Shown: positions 35,831-44,517, numbered from the stretch's first letter. The stretch is DNA of 64,000 nucleotides from Edaphobacter lichenicola (GCF_014201315.1 NZ_JACHDY010000001.1:1302001-1366000), one strand, 5' to 3'. A program made the numbers and translations. The notes: generated by a model not told the origin, from the letters alone.

Positions 35831-36442
35831 CTAACCGGTGCCACCCTCCAGTCCTAACTCCCCCGCCCGCGCCTGCATCGCCTTCAGACAATTCCCCACA
35901 TGCTCCTCCAAGCTCACCCCAAGCAACTCCGCGCCATCGGTAATATCCTCCCGCTTCACCGCCCGCGCGAACGCCTTATCCTTCATCTTCTTCTTCACCC
36001 CCGCCACCTCCACCTCGTGAATCGACTTCGAAGGTTTCACCAGCGCGCAAGCCGTCAGAAATCCCGCAAGCTCATCGCACGCAAACAGCGCCTTATCGAG
36101 GTGCGACTCCCGCGGCGTTCCCGAGTAGTCCGCGTGCGCCAGAATCGCATGCAGCACCTCGTCCGGCCATCCCAGCTCACGCAGATGCTTCACCCCGACA
36201 AACGGATGTTCCCCCAGCGTCGGATGCCGCTCATAGTCCATATCGTGCAGCAGCCCCGCACTCGCATATCTTCCGACAAACTCCGCCGCCGCCTCCCCCG
36301 CGAGCCCCAACCGCGAAGCCTCCATCACGCCATAGGCCTCCGTACAAACCGAGACCGCCAACCCATGCTTCCGCAGGCTCTCGCCCTTGGTCCACTCTTC
36401 CAGCAACCCCAGCGCCTGCCCTCGTCCAAAACCATCGCTCAT
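35831..36442 (-). CDS. HD-domain hydrolase
   Basis: About 203 residues. HD-superfamily metal-site residues are seen in HGLAVSVCTEAY, the key HD in LLHDMDYERHP, HPFVGVKHLRELG and AILAHADYSG, the order of small YfdR/'HDIG-like' phosphohydrolases annotated as hydrolases. A cytoplasmic phosphohydrolase of nucleotides is likely, but the substrate is unknown. The ATG at 36442 is fixed by GGAGGAG about 9 bases before it; the frame runs on to 36514 without support. Confidence 0.85.
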   Translation of the reverse strand: MSDGFGRGQALGLLEEWTKGESLRKHGLAVSVCTEAYGVMEASRLGLAGEAAAEFVGRYASAGLLHDMDYERHPTLGEHPFVGVKHLRELGWPDEVLHAILAHADYSGTPRESHLDKALFACDELAGFLTACALVKPSKSIHEVEVAGVKKKMKDKAFARAVKREDITDGAELLGVSLEEHVGNCLKAMQARAGELGLEGGTG

Positions 36443-36671
36443 CAAAAACTCCTCCTCTCCAAATCTAACGCGTTCGCCGCCTATCCCCTCCCCGACGAGC
36501 AAGCAAGTTACCACTTTGGTTCCTTTCCGGTTTTTTTAGGCTTTTGTGGATTTGCGTGCGGTTTTTCTGTTGACTCACCCGAGTCCCAGTGTCAATCTAG
36601 GCACATCATATGTTCCGTTATCGGACATGTGCTGGGTCCTTGCTCTGGGTCCCTTCGCAACAACACAACTT

Positions 36672-37205
36672 ATGGCAACCATGATGGCACCTGTCGAACA
36701 ACGTGAGGTACTACGTTGCGACCACTGCAGTTTGGTGCAGTTTCGGACAGCCAATGCGCTGTGCCGCCGCTGCCACAAATGCCTCGAGGTCGAAGAGCCC
36801 GAACCAGCTCCCACACCACTGGCGCTGGTTCCCCCACCATCAACCCAGGAAGGCGGCCTGCAAGTAGCTCACGCCGTGCGAGACCTGCGCCACGTGCGCA
36901 ATCTCTCGCAGCGTCAGCTCGCAGCTCGCATGGGAGTACCTCGCACCTACATCTCCAAGATCGAGAACGGCAAGGCCATGCCGACCCTCTCCTCCCTCGA
37001 TCGCCTCGCTCGCGCCCTCCAGGTCGACATCTCCGCCCTGCTGCGCGACGCCAACACCCGCCATCGCGACGAGACCGCGGTCCTCATGACCGATCCCTTC
37101 CTCGCCGAGATCGCCACCTACACCTCGCAGCTCGACGAACTACAGCGGTCCATCTTCCTGAACCATGTTCGCGAACTGGCCGCGGGACGCCGCCGTACCG
37201 CGTAA
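36672..37205 (+). CDS. XRE-family transcription regulator with an N-terminal zinc ribbon
   Basis: 177 residues. The N-terminal CDHC ... CRRCHKC (residues about 17-39) looks like a zinc ribbon. A Pro-rich linker (EPEPAPTPLALVPPP) leads to a helix-turn-helix of the XRE/Cro type (AVRDLRHVRNLSQRQLAARM, PRTYISKIENGKAMPTLSSL). The C-terminal helical tail could be a dimerisation part. The ATG at 36672 is preferred over the longer frame from 36546, which is not protein-like. It reads towards uppS and the envelope genes, so regulation of that locus is a fair guess only. Confidence 0.9.
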   Translation: MATMMAPVEQREVLRCDHCSLVQFRTANALCRRCHKCLEVEEPEPAPTPLALVPPPSTQEGGLQVAHAVRDLRHVRNLSQRQLAARMGVPRTYISKIENGKAMPTLSSLDRLARALQVDISALLRDANTRHRDETAVLMTDPFLAEIATYTSQLDELQRSIFLNHVRELAAGRRRTA

Positions 37206-37376
37206 ATAACGTCCCTGCAACACCGATCCACGCCCTCCAGGGAGGCGTCAGCACTCATCGTGACGCCTTCCTCTCCTTCTTCCCTCAACTCCCCGCCTCT
37301 CACGCACGAAAGATGTATAGGGCGTTCATTGCGCGCCCCCCAGCGGTGTGCTAGCGTCAATATCTGCGAGGTCGCT

Positions 37377-38363
37377 TTGCGCGCATCAACACCCCTACCG
37401 AACTCCAGCCGCGTTCCCAATCGCAGCCATGAGCTCTCTGCCGAAGAGCAGAGCGTCTACCGGCAGCTGGATCCAGCAAAAATTCCGCAACACGTCGCCA
37501 TCATCATGGACGGCAACGGCCGCTGGGCCGGAAAACGTGCCCTCAAGCGCTTCCTCGGCCATCAGAAGGGCGCCGAGTCCGTTCAGTTCGTCGTAGAGAC
37601 TGCCTCGCGCATCAATCTACCTTGGCTCACCCTCTACGCCTTCTCGCTCGAGAACAACCTCCGCCGCCCCAAGTCCGAAGTCAGCTTCCTCATGAAGCTG
37701 CTCAAGAGCTACCTCGTCGGCAACGTCAAGCGCATGAACGACAACAACGTCCGCATGGCCTACATCGGTCGCACCCACGACCTCCCGCAGGAAGTCCAGG
37801 ACACCATGCAGTGGGCCTCCGAGGCCACCGCCAAGAACACCGGCACCACCCTCACCCTCGCCCTCAACTACGGCGCCCGCTCCGAGATCGTCGACGCCGT
37901 CCGCACCATCCTCACCGACCTCACCACCGAAGCCCACACCCGCGGCTGCTCCGTCGAGGACCTCCTCGGCGCCGGCGCCCTCGAGTCCCTCGACGAACCC
38001 ACCATCGCGCGCGCCCTCTACACCGCGCACATGCCCGACCCCGACCTCGTCATCCGCACCTCTGGCGAGCAGCGCATCTCCAACTTCCTCCTCTGGCAGA
38101 TCGCCTACTCGGAGATCTTCGTCACCGACCGCCTCTGGCCCGACTTCAACGGCCTCCATCTGCTCGAGGCCATCAACGCCTACCAGCATCGCGAGCGCCG
38201 CTTCGGTGGCCTCGGCGAAAGCTTCACCGACGAAGACCTCAACAACCTCGAGCCAGCCGAAGAAGTAGCCGCCGAGATCAAGGACCACCTCATCCCCAAA
38301 TCGGACGCCAAAGCCGACAGCAAATCCGAAGCAAAGCCCGACGCCGTCCTCACCCGCCGCTAG
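37377..38363 (+). CDS. uppS: Isoprenyl transferase (undecaprenyl diphosphate synthase)
   Basis: About 328 residues from a TTG at 37377. It makes the C55 lipid carrier for peptidoglycan and LPS by cis condensation of isopentenyl diphosphate. Catalytic Asp45 in HVAIIMDGNGRWA, then LTLYAFSLENNLRRP, ALNYGARSEIVDAV, DLVIRTSGEQRISNFLLWQ and SEIFVTDRLWPDFN. No ATG lies near. The TTG has GCGAGG six bases before it; a GTG at 37260 is the longer option. The Lys/Asp/Glu/Ala tail (about 25 residues) is beyond the usual family length. First of the uppS-cdsA-dxr-rseP set. Confidence 0.95.
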   Translation: MRASTPLPNSSRVPNRSHELSAEEQSVYRQLDPAKIPQHVAIIMDGNGRWAGKRALKRFLGHQKGAESVQFVVETASRINLPWLTLYAFSLENNLRRPKSEVSFLMKLLKSYLVGNVKRMNDNNVRMAYIGRTHDLPQEVQDTMQWASEATAKNTGTTLTLALNYGARSEIVDAVRTILTDLTTEAHTRGCSVEDLLGAGALESLDEPTIARALYTAHMPDPDLVIRTSGEQRISNFLLWQIAYSEIFVTDRLWPDFNGLHLLEAINAYQHRERRFGGLGESFTDEDLNNLEPAEEVAAEIKDHLIPKSDAKADSKSEAKPDAVLTRR

Positions 38364-38489
38364 AAACAGCAGTTTGCGCTTCGCAAAAATCTCTCGCGAC
38401 GGGCAACCTTTTGCGCGTCACAAATTCCCCTGCTCACACGGCAACTTTCCGTCCAGCCCTCCGTCTTCAACGTTCAGAGGAAACATGTT

Positions 38490-39209
38490 ATGCATGTTCC
38501 ATTGCGTAAATCCCTTTGCTGTACTCTTGCCTTGCTTCTCGCCTCCACGCCTCTCACTCGGGCCCAACAGAACAGTACCGTATCTCCTCCACCAACCCCA
38601 TCCCAAATCCAGCAAGCCCACACCGTCTTTCTCACCAACTCCGGCACCGACCCCAACTTTCCCATCGACGAAACCAAGGCCTTCAACGATATCTATGCGG
38701 CGTTGCAGGCCTGGGGCCACTATCAGCTCGTCAACTCCCCGGACGAGGCCGATCTCGTCTTTCAGCTTCGAGACATCGCTCCCATTACTGATGTGACCGG
38801 GAATGACGGCGGCGTCTATTCCTACACCAGCCCGGCCTTTCAGCTCACCATCATCGACCTCAGATCCAATATCGCCCTCTGGACCATTACCTCACCCATA
38901 TATCTCGCGGGAAAAAATCAGGTCTTTGCCCGCTGGGTCTCTATCTCCGAAACCAACCTTGTAAGCCGAGTCAAAGTCGTCGCCGGTCAGCCACTCACTC
39001 CAGACGAGACCGCTGACCTCACCACCGTCCCCAACTATCACCACGTTAGAACTGGGCTAATCATCGTCGGCCTCGTCGTCGGCACTGGCGTCGCAGGCGG
39101 CCTCATCCTGCATCACCTGTTCGAAAACTCATTGGCCGATCAGAAAGCCTCACAGGACGCCTTCTGCAAAGCAAACAACATTCCTCTCTCCGAGTGCGCG
39201 GGCGGCTAG
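38490..39209 (+). CDS. Secreted/membrane protein of unknown function
   Basis: 239 residues with a signal peptide ending near LTRAQ (about 25). The mature part (TVFLTNSGTDPNFPIDETKA, FNDIYAALQAWGHYQLVNSP, EADLVFQLRDIAP, FQLTIIDLRSNIALWTITSP) resembles a periplasmic domain with a lipoprotein-like or penicillin-binding-associated fold, and a membrane segment follows near the C-terminus (LIIVGLVVGTGVAGGLILH), so it is anchored by its tail. AGAGGAAAC precedes the ATG. It sits between uppS and cdsA; similar conserved unknowns are common in Acidobacteriota. Confidence 0.75.
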   Translation: MHVPLRKSLCCTLALLLASTPLTRAQQNSTVSPPPTPSQIQQAHTVFLTNSGTDPNFPIDETKAFNDIYAALQAWGHYQLVNSPDEADLVFQLRDIAPITDVTGNDGGVYSYTSPAFQLTIIDLRSNIALWTITSPIYLAGKNQVFARWVSISETNLVSRVKVVAGQPLTPDETADLTTVPNYHHVRTGLIIVGLVVGTGVAGGLILHHLFENSLADQKASQDAFCKANNIPLSECAGG

Positions 39210-39218
39210 CAAAAAATA

Positions 39219-39412
39219 GTCCTGCCAGACGGGCCTCCTGCGCGGAGGGCGGTCACTTCGTGACGCGTATACCTTGTCACGGTAGGACCAGCTGCATGGG
39301 GCCTCGCGTTGCTCGGCTTGATATCTCTTCCGACCAACGGGAGGACCACGCGAAGCAGTAAAAAGGCGTGTGAACGCCCGCCCCGCGCGCAGCGGGCCCG
39401 TCCGGCAGGACA
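39219..39412. repeat. Dispersed nested palindrome, copy B (arms I/II)
   Basis: 194 bp. Terminal repeats differ at two positions (AGTCCTGCCAGACGGGC ... GCCCGTCCGGCAGGACA). The left arm is type I (GGTCACTTCGTGACGCGTAT); the right arm is type II (GAAGCAGTAAAAAGGCGTGT). Only the right half of the central stem is intact (CCGACCAACGGGAGGACC). It lies between convergent stops at 39209 and 39425. Confidence 0.92.
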
Positions 39413-39424
39413 CTCGCCGTCAGC

Positions 39425-39748
39425 CTAAAGCAACCTACCCGGACCGCCAGAGCCAACGGTCTCAGGACGCTGCTTCAACCCACGCACAAACTCCCCCAGC
39501 GCCGGACGAATCGTCGCAAACATCGGATCGTTCCGCTGCATCAGAGCCACCTCGGAGAACAACTTCAAACCAACTCCCAGCGACGCGACCGTGTCGCTAT
39601 CGAATGGCAGCCGAGCTCGCATCCTCTCCACGATCCCCAGAATATCGTCGTGGTTCGCAGCTTCGAACGACAGTGTCCGTCCCTCCACCGGCTCTCCCTT
39701 CGCTCCAGTCAGCGCCTCAACCGTGACTCTGTAACGGTAAGAGTTCAT
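39425..39748 (-). CDS. DUF3861 family protein
   Basis: About 107 residues. Family marks are SYRYRVTVEAL, EGRTLSFEAANHDDILGIVE and VGLKLFSEVALMQRNDPMF, with the FATIRPALGEFVRGLK tail. Cytoplasmic; function unknown. The ATG shares one base with the PadR stop (TGATG), so it is translationally coupled to that regulator and very likely under its control. Confidence 0.88.
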   Translation of the reverse strand: MNSYRYRVTVEALTGAKGEPVEGRTLSFEAANHDDILGIVERMRARLPFDSDTVASLGVGLKLFSEVALMQRNDPMFATIRPALGEFVRGLKQRPETVGSGGPGRLL

Positions 39749-40359
39749 CAAGCCCTCTCAATCTGCTTGGCAGCAGCGTCAATGATGTCCGTGATCGCGT
39801 GAATCTGTTCCGTCGTCAGCGGGCCTTTCTTCATCCGCAGCGCCATCCGAAAGTTCTCCACCGCGCGTTCGATCTGAGGAGAACGACCACTCCCCTGCTC
39901 ACTCCGAGCATGGTCCATCCTCGCGAAGATCGCATCGACCATCGCCTTGTTCTCGGCCAGCGACTTTGCCCCTTCTTCCGTGATCGTATAAAGCTTGCGC
40001 GCGCCCTCGGAGACCACGGTCGCATGCCCCATCTCCTCCAGCATCGTCAGCATCGGATACACCACGCCCGGACTCGGCGCATACATTCCGCCCAGCCGCT
40101 CCTGGATCGACTTGATGATCTCGTAGCCATGGCTCGGCTTCTCAGCGATCTGCTGCAGGATCACATAGCGAAGGTCGCCCGCGCCGAAGAACCGCATCGG
40201 GCCTCCATGTCCCCCGCGCCCCCCGCGAAAGCCATGCCGGCCTCCTCCAAAGTCGCCAAAACCGCCTCGTTGATCGTCCCTATGTCTCTCACCACGGCCT
40301 TCTTCTCTGCCGTGGCAACCTCTGTAGTGTTCATGTAAGTGTTCGTGTAGTTTTCTCAT
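39748..40359 (-). CDS. PadR-family transcription regulator with a His/Gly-rich N-terminus
   Basis: 203 residues. The first 55 are rich in His, Arg, Gly (HEHLHEHYRGCHG, GGRHGFRGGRGGHGG). The winged-helix PadR domain follows: LRYVILQQIAEKPSHGYEII, ERLGGMYAPSPGVVYPMLTM, GHATVVSEGARKLYTITEEG. A C-terminal helical dimerisation segment ends the protein. PadR proteins repress their own and neighbouring genes until a ligand binds. The His-rich head could bind a metal, but this is inference. Palindromes directly upstream probably form its operator. It is the first of two coupled genes. Confidence 0.93.
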   Translation of the reverse strand: MRKLHEHLHEHYRGCHGREEGRGERHRDDQRGGFGDFGGGRHGFRGGRGGHGGPMRFFGAGDLRYVILQQIAEKPSHGYEIIKSIQERLGGMYAPSPGVVYPMLTMLEEMGHATVVSEGARKLYTITEEGAKSLAENKAMVDAIFARMDHARSEQGSGRSPQIERAVENFRMALRMKKGPLTTEQIHAITDIIDAAAKQIERA

Positions 40360-40373
40360 ATCTGAATAGTACT

Positions 40374-40396
40374 AAGATATATCTTGATAAGTCAAG
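40374..40396. promoter_or_regulatory. Probable PadR operator
   Basis: AAGATATATCTT (40374-40385) is a perfect 12-bp palindrome, overlapped by CTTGATAAGTCAAG (40383-40396), which has 5-bp inverted arms. Both lie 15-37 bp before the padR start, in the gap shared with cdsA. Autoregulation through this site is inferred from position. Confidence 0.55.
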
Positions 40397-40459
40397 ATAG
40401 AAAATAAAACAATCTGTCCAAGCCCGATATACGGCCCGATATATCCTGTTCAGGACTTC

Positions 40460-41323
40460 ATGAAACGCATCCTCACCGCCACTGTTCTCATCCTCGCCGT
40501 CTTCGCCCTCATCTTCTTCGGACAGCTGTGGATGATCACACTCTTCAGCGCCATCGTCGCAGAACTAGCAGCCTATGAGTACCTCAAGCTGGCCGCAGTC
40601 GGTGCCGAAGCCCACGGCGCCAAACTCCGCATCCCCACCTGGTGGATGGTCCTCGGAACCGCCCTCGCCTTCGTCGTCACCCTGCCTAACTTTCCAGTAG
40701 AAGCCCAACTCCCCGTCCTCAGCGCGCTCACCCTGGTCCTCTTCGCCTGGAACGGCTTCCGCGCCCCCCTCATCCAGGTCCTGCCCGACACCGCCCAGGG
40801 CCTCTTCGGCCTCATCTACATCGCCTACCCCCTCACCCTCGTCCCTCTCCTCTGGAAGCAGGAGGATGGCCCGGCCCTCGTGCTCTTCCTCATGGTCTGT
40901 GTCTGGGCCGGCGACATCGCAGCCCTCTACATCGGCCGAGCCTTCGGCAACCGCAAGCTCGCCCCCCGTCTCAGCCCCGGAAAGACCTGGGCCGGCTCCA
41001 TCGCCTCTATCGTCGGCAGCATGATCGCCGGAGGCATCGTCATCGCCATCGCCGACACCCTCACCGCCCACGGCAACACCCTGCTCCACATCTCCGAGCC
41101 CATCTGGCAATCGCTCCTGCTCGCCGCAATCCTCAACATCGCCGCTCAGCTGGGCGACCTGCTCGAGTCCGCCATCAAGCGCGGAGCAGGCGTCAAGGAC
41201 TCCGGCACCATGCTCCCCGGCCACGGAGGCATCCTCGACCGCATCGACGCCCTCCTCCTCGCCGCCCCAGTCCTCTGGTACATCCTCCTCCTCAAGGACT
41301 ACTTCGGCCTCGGCCGCTTCTAA
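40460..41323 (+). CDS. cdsA: Phosphatidate cytidylyltransferase
   Basis: 287 residues, about eight membrane segments. It makes CDP-diacylglycerol from phosphatidate and CTP for phospholipid synthesis. The signature near the C-terminus is GDLLESAIKRGAGVKDSG, followed by PGHGGILDRIDALLLAAP with the metal-binding Asp residues, and GDIAALYIGRAFGNRKLAPR / SPGKTWAGSIAS are typical. Directly before it, GCCCGATATA occurs twice (40422-40431 and 40434-40443). It is separated from uppS by the padR pair on the other strand, and followed after 5 bp by repeat copy C. Confidence 0.95.
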   Translation: MKRILTATVLILAVFALIFFGQLWMITLFSAIVAELAAYEYLKLAAVGAEAHGAKLRIPTWWMVLGTALAFVVTLPNFPVEAQLPVLSALTLVLFAWNGFRAPLIQVLPDTAQGLFGLIYIAYPLTLVPLLWKQEDGPALVLFLMVCVWAGDIAALYIGRAFGNRKLAPRLSPGKTWAGSIASIVGSMIAGGIVIAIADTLTAHGNTLLHISEPIWQSLLLAAILNIAAQLGDLLESAIKRGAGVKDSGTMLPGHGGILDRIDALLLAAPVLWYILLLKDYFGLGRF

Positions 41324-41328
41324 AAAGC

Positions 41329-41507
41329 TGTCCTGCCGGACGGGCCTCCTGCGCGGAGGGCGGGCGCTCGCACGCCTTTTTAAAGCTTCGCCCGGTCCTC
41401 CCGTTGGTCGGAATCATCTTCCTCGCGACCAGCGGGAGCGCCAACCGAAGGGGTATACAAGTCACGAAGTGACCGCCTCCCGCGCAGGGAGCCCGTCCGG
41501 CAGGACA
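41329..41507. repeat. Dispersed nested palindrome, copy C (arms II/I)
   Basis: 179 bp with perfect 17-bp terminal repeats (TGTCCTGCCGGACGGGC). The left arm is type II (GCTCGCACGCCTTTTTAAAG, the reverse complement form of the right arm in B and D); the right arm is type I (GTATACAAGTCACGAAGTGA). The central stem reads GGTCCTCCCGTTGGTCGG but its right half has drifted. It begins 5 bp past the cdsA stop. Confidence 0.93.
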
Positions 41508-41583
41508 GCTCTGGACAGCAAGAGAGGCTGTAAACAAGCTATTCGACGCTCGCTCCAAAACCGCTCCTCACGTCCAGCCAAAT

Positions 41584-41836
41584 CCTGTCAACCCCCGAAA
41601 CCGCCAAAACCCGCGCCAATCAAGGGAATTCGCGTGGCGCATTAGTTCCCCTCAAACAGCTATACTTGAAGTAGTTCCGAGGTAAACCCTGGCACTTACC
41701 TGAATACCACCGTAACTCCTTTGTTTAGACGTATCTGCAAGTAACCCTTTGTATATGACATATTTACGAGACAACACGACCCACATCTCCATGCAAAGAA
41801 AAGACTTACGCGCCGGTAATATGGGGGGGGGCCCCC
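41584..41836 (+). repeat. Intergenic element, GCGTGGCG core and terminal G run (copy 2)
   Basis: Ordered motifs match 27812-28095: CCTGTCAACCCCC, GAATTCGCGTGGCGCAT (41626), GCTATACTTGAAG, an AT-rich tract and nine G then five C (41823-41836). It ends 37 bp before the dxr start codon, so it holds or replaces the dxr promoter region. Confidence 0.5.
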
Positions 41837-41873
41837 TCCTCAGCCCAACCACAGCCCCCGAGGCCGACGCCTC

Positions 41874-43064
41874 GTGAAAAAGCTCGCTATCCTCGGCTCG
41901 ACCGGCTCCATCGGCCACAGCACCCTCTCCGTCTGCGAGTCCTTCCCCGACCGATACCAGGTCGTCTCCCTCGCCGCAGGCACCAACATCGACGATGCCT
42001 TCGCCCAGTGCCTCCGCTGGCGCCCCAGAGTCATCTCCCTCGCCACCGAAGCCCTCGCAGCCACTCTGCTGACTCGCCTCAAAGCCGAAGGCATCACCAG
42101 CATCGAAGTCGTCCACGGCAGCGCAGGCACCATTCACGTCGCAACGCTGCCCGAGGTTGACTTCGTAGTCTCCGCAATCGTCGGTGTAGCGGGCCTCGAA
42201 GCCACCTACGCCGCAGTCTGCGCCGGCAAGACCATCGGCCTCGCCAACAAGGAGTGCCTCGTAGCCGCAGGCGAGCTCATCCTCGCCGCCGCGAAACAGC
42301 ACAACGTAGCCCTCCTGCCAATCGACTCCGAACACAACGCCGTTCACCAGTGCCTGCGCGGCGGCACCGCAGCCGAAGTGAAGCAGATCTGGCTCACCGC
42401 ATCCGGCGGCCCCTTCCGCAACACCCCCCTCGCCGAATTCGAAAACATCACCCCACAGCAAGCCCTCAAACATCCCACCTGGGTCATGGGACAGCGCATC
42501 ACCATCGACTCGGCCACCATGATGAACAAAGGCTTCGAGGTCATCGAAGCCTGCCGCCTCTTCAACCTCCCCGCAGCCCGTGTCCGCACCACCATCCACC
42601 CTCAATCCACGGTCCACTCCCTGGTCGAGTTCGTCGACGGCAGCATCCTCGCCCAGATCTCGGTCACCGACATGCGCCTCCCCATCCTCTACGCCCTCGC
42701 CTACCCGGAGCGCGTCGCCGTAACTGAAAAAGAGTCCCTCACCTTCGACCTCACCACCCTCTCGCAGCTCGACTTCTCTCAGCCCGACCTCACCCGCTTC
42801 CCCTGCCTTCGCCTCGCCTACGAAGCCGCCGAAGCCGGTGGAAATGCGTGCATCGCCCTCAACGCAGCCGACGAGATCGCCGTAGCGGCATTCCTCGAAG
42901 GACGTATCCCCTTCCTCGGCATCCCGCGTACAATAGAGGCTGTGCTGCAGCTAACTTCCAGTCAATCACCGGCGTCTATCCTCGATGTGCTAAATGCAGA
43001 TCTTGCCGCGCGCGCCTCTGCCCGCGAAGTGATTGCCCGCCAACTCACCGGCGCCCCACGGTAG
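41874..43064 (+). CDS. dxr: 1-deoxy-D-xylulose 5-phosphate reductoisomerase
   Basis: 396 residues, starting with GTG. Second enzyme of the MEP isoprenoid pathway (DXP to MEP, NADPH and divalent metal). NADPH site GSTGSIG at 8-14, GLANKECLVAAGE, the metal-binding IDSEHNAVHQCL, LTASGGPFRNT, and WVMGQRITIDSATMMNKGFE. Its product pathway feeds uppS upstream, and it is separated from rseP by 38 bp. The element 41584-41836 sits in its promoter region. Confidence 0.96.
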   Translation: MKKLAILGSTGSIGHSTLSVCESFPDRYQVVSLAAGTNIDDAFAQCLRWRPRVISLATEALAATLLTRLKAEGITSIEVVHGSAGTIHVATLPEVDFVVSAIVGVAGLEATYAAVCAGKTIGLANKECLVAAGELILAAAKQHNVALLPIDSEHNAVHQCLRGGTAAEVKQIWLTASGGPFRNTPLAEFENITPQQALKHPTWVMGQRITIDSATMMNKGFEVIEACRLFNLPAARVRTTIHPQSTVHSLVEFVDGSILAQISVTDMRLPILYALAYPERVAVTEKESLTFDLTTLSQLDFSQPDLTRFPCLRLAYEAAEAGGNACIALNAADEIAVAAFLEGRIPFLGIPRTIEAVLQLTSSQSPASILDVLNADLAARASAREVIARQLTGAPR

Positions 43065-43102
43065 TCTGCAGCTAACCAGGTAACGAGGTCCTTCCGAACT
43101 TC

Positions 43103-44497
43103 ATGGCAACAATCGTCCAGCTTCTCATCGTCCTCGGCATCATGGTTCTGGTCCACGAGTTCGGCCACTTTGCGGTCGCCAAGCTCTGTGGCATCCGCGT
43201 CGAGGTCTTCTCCATCGGCTTCGGCAAACGGCTCTTCGGCTTCCGCCGCGGCGACACCGAGTACCAGATCGCCGCAGTCCCCCTCGGTGGCTACGTCAAG
43301 ATGGCCGGCGAGATGGGTTTTTCCGGAAATGAACTCACTCCCGGCAGCGTCGCGCCCACCGATCCTGGTGACTTCAACGCCCATCCCCGCTGGCAGCGCA
43401 TCCTTGTCGCACTTGCCGGACCAATCGCCAACTTCATCCTCGCCCTCGGCCTTATGACCGGCGTCTCCATGCTTCACAACGAGGTGCAGGAGTTCATCGA
43501 CGGCCCCGCCTACACCGACTACATCACCCCAAACACACCCGCATTCCGCACCGGCATCCGTAGCGGCGACACCATCGTCCACTACGACTCCATCGAAAAT
43601 CCTACGTGGGATCAGGTGGGCATCCGCTCCCTGTTGAACCTAAACCAGACCGTTCCCTTCTCCTTCATTCACAACGGCCAGCGCGTTGACACAAAACTCT
43701 TCGTTGAAAACAAGGGTGCTCCCGACGACTTCTCTCTCGATAACCTTGGCGTCATTCCGAAGATGCAGACAACGCCAGTTCAGGTCGACTCGCTTGAGCC
43801 CAACATGCCCGCAGCCCGCGCTGGCCTCAAGCCGCACGACAAGATTCTCAGCATCGACGGGCTTCAGCTGCACTCAGTTCCCGCTCTGCTGTCCTATCTG
43901 CAGGATCAGGCCGGCAAGCCCGCAGACCTCTTGATTCAACGCACTGCAGCTGATGGTGCAACGCAAACCCTTCCGATTCAAGTTACTCCGGAGCTCGCTG
44001 AGACGCCTGGTGGGCCTAAGGAGAAGGACTATCGGCTGGGTTTTGTGGCGGTGCAGCCACCTGTCAAGGTGGAGCGGCTGCCGCTGGGTAAGGCGATGGT
44101 TGCGTCGTGGGAGTTCAACAAAAAAGGCTCTTTGCTGATTGTTGAAGTGCTCAAGCGGCTGTTTACGCGGCAGGTTTCGGTGAAGAGTCTGCAGAGCCCG
44201 ATTGGGATTGGGCAGCAGATTCATCAGGCGGCGCAGATGCCGGGGTGGATGCCGCTGATTGGATTGATGAGCTATATCTCGTTGAATCTGGGGATCTTCA
44301 ACCTGCTGCCGATTCCGATTCTGGACGGCGGGATGATCCTGTTTTTGTTGATTGAGACGATCATGCGGCGGGATGTGAATCAGCAGATCAAGGAGCGCGT
44401 GTATCAGGTTGCGTTTGTTTGTCTGCTGGCGTTCTTCGCGTTTGTCATCTTCAACGATCTGACGAAACTCAACCTTTTTACGAAACTTAAACCTTAG
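43103..44497 (+). CDS. rseP: RIP zinc metalloprotease RseP (site-2 protease)
   Basis: 464 residues. Intramembrane protease that cleaves anti-sigma factors and signal-peptide remnants. Zinc site His18-Glu19-Phe-Gly-His22 in LVHEFGHFAVAKL, FGKRLFGFRRGDTEYQ, a PDZ region at about 130-290, and the C-terminal NLGIFNLLPIPILDGG that holds the third zinc ligand. Base composition shifts inside the gene: C-ending codons up to about 43960, G/T-ending ones after. A strong intrinsic terminator follows, so it closes the envelope gene series. Confidence 0.95.
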   Translation: MATIVQLLIVLGIMVLVHEFGHFAVAKLCGIRVEVFSIGFGKRLFGFRRGDTEYQIAAVPLGGYVKMAGEMGFSGNELTPGSVAPTDPGDFNAHPRWQRILVALAGPIANFILALGLMTGVSMLHNEVQEFIDGPAYTDYITPNTPAFRTGIRSGDTIVHYDSIENPTWDQVGIRSLLNLNQTVPFSFIHNGQRVDTKLFVENKGAPDDFSLDNLGVIPKMQTTPVQVDSLEPNMPAARAGLKPHDKILSIDGLQLHSVPALLSYLQDQAGKPADLLIQRTAADGATQTLPIQVTPELAETPGGPKEKDYRLGFVAVQPPVKVERLPLGKAMVASWEFNKKGSLLIVEVLKRLFTRQVSVKSLQSPIGIGQQIHQAAQMPGWMPLIGLMSYISLNLGIFNLLPIPILDGGMILFLLIETIMRRDVNQQIKERVYQVAFVCLLAFFAFVIFNDLTKLNLFTKLKP

Positions 44498-44517
44498 AAG
44501 ATTTCAAAAAAAATATG

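Noticed and set aside
39150..39413. Open frames inside the palindromic repeats (also 28552-28755, 41292-41558, 47007-47216), giving similar peptides with ACERP or LFTAS segments
   Set aside because: They recur only because the DNA repeat recurs, run across gene ends, and have no ribosome sites; they are repeat-derived frames, not genes.
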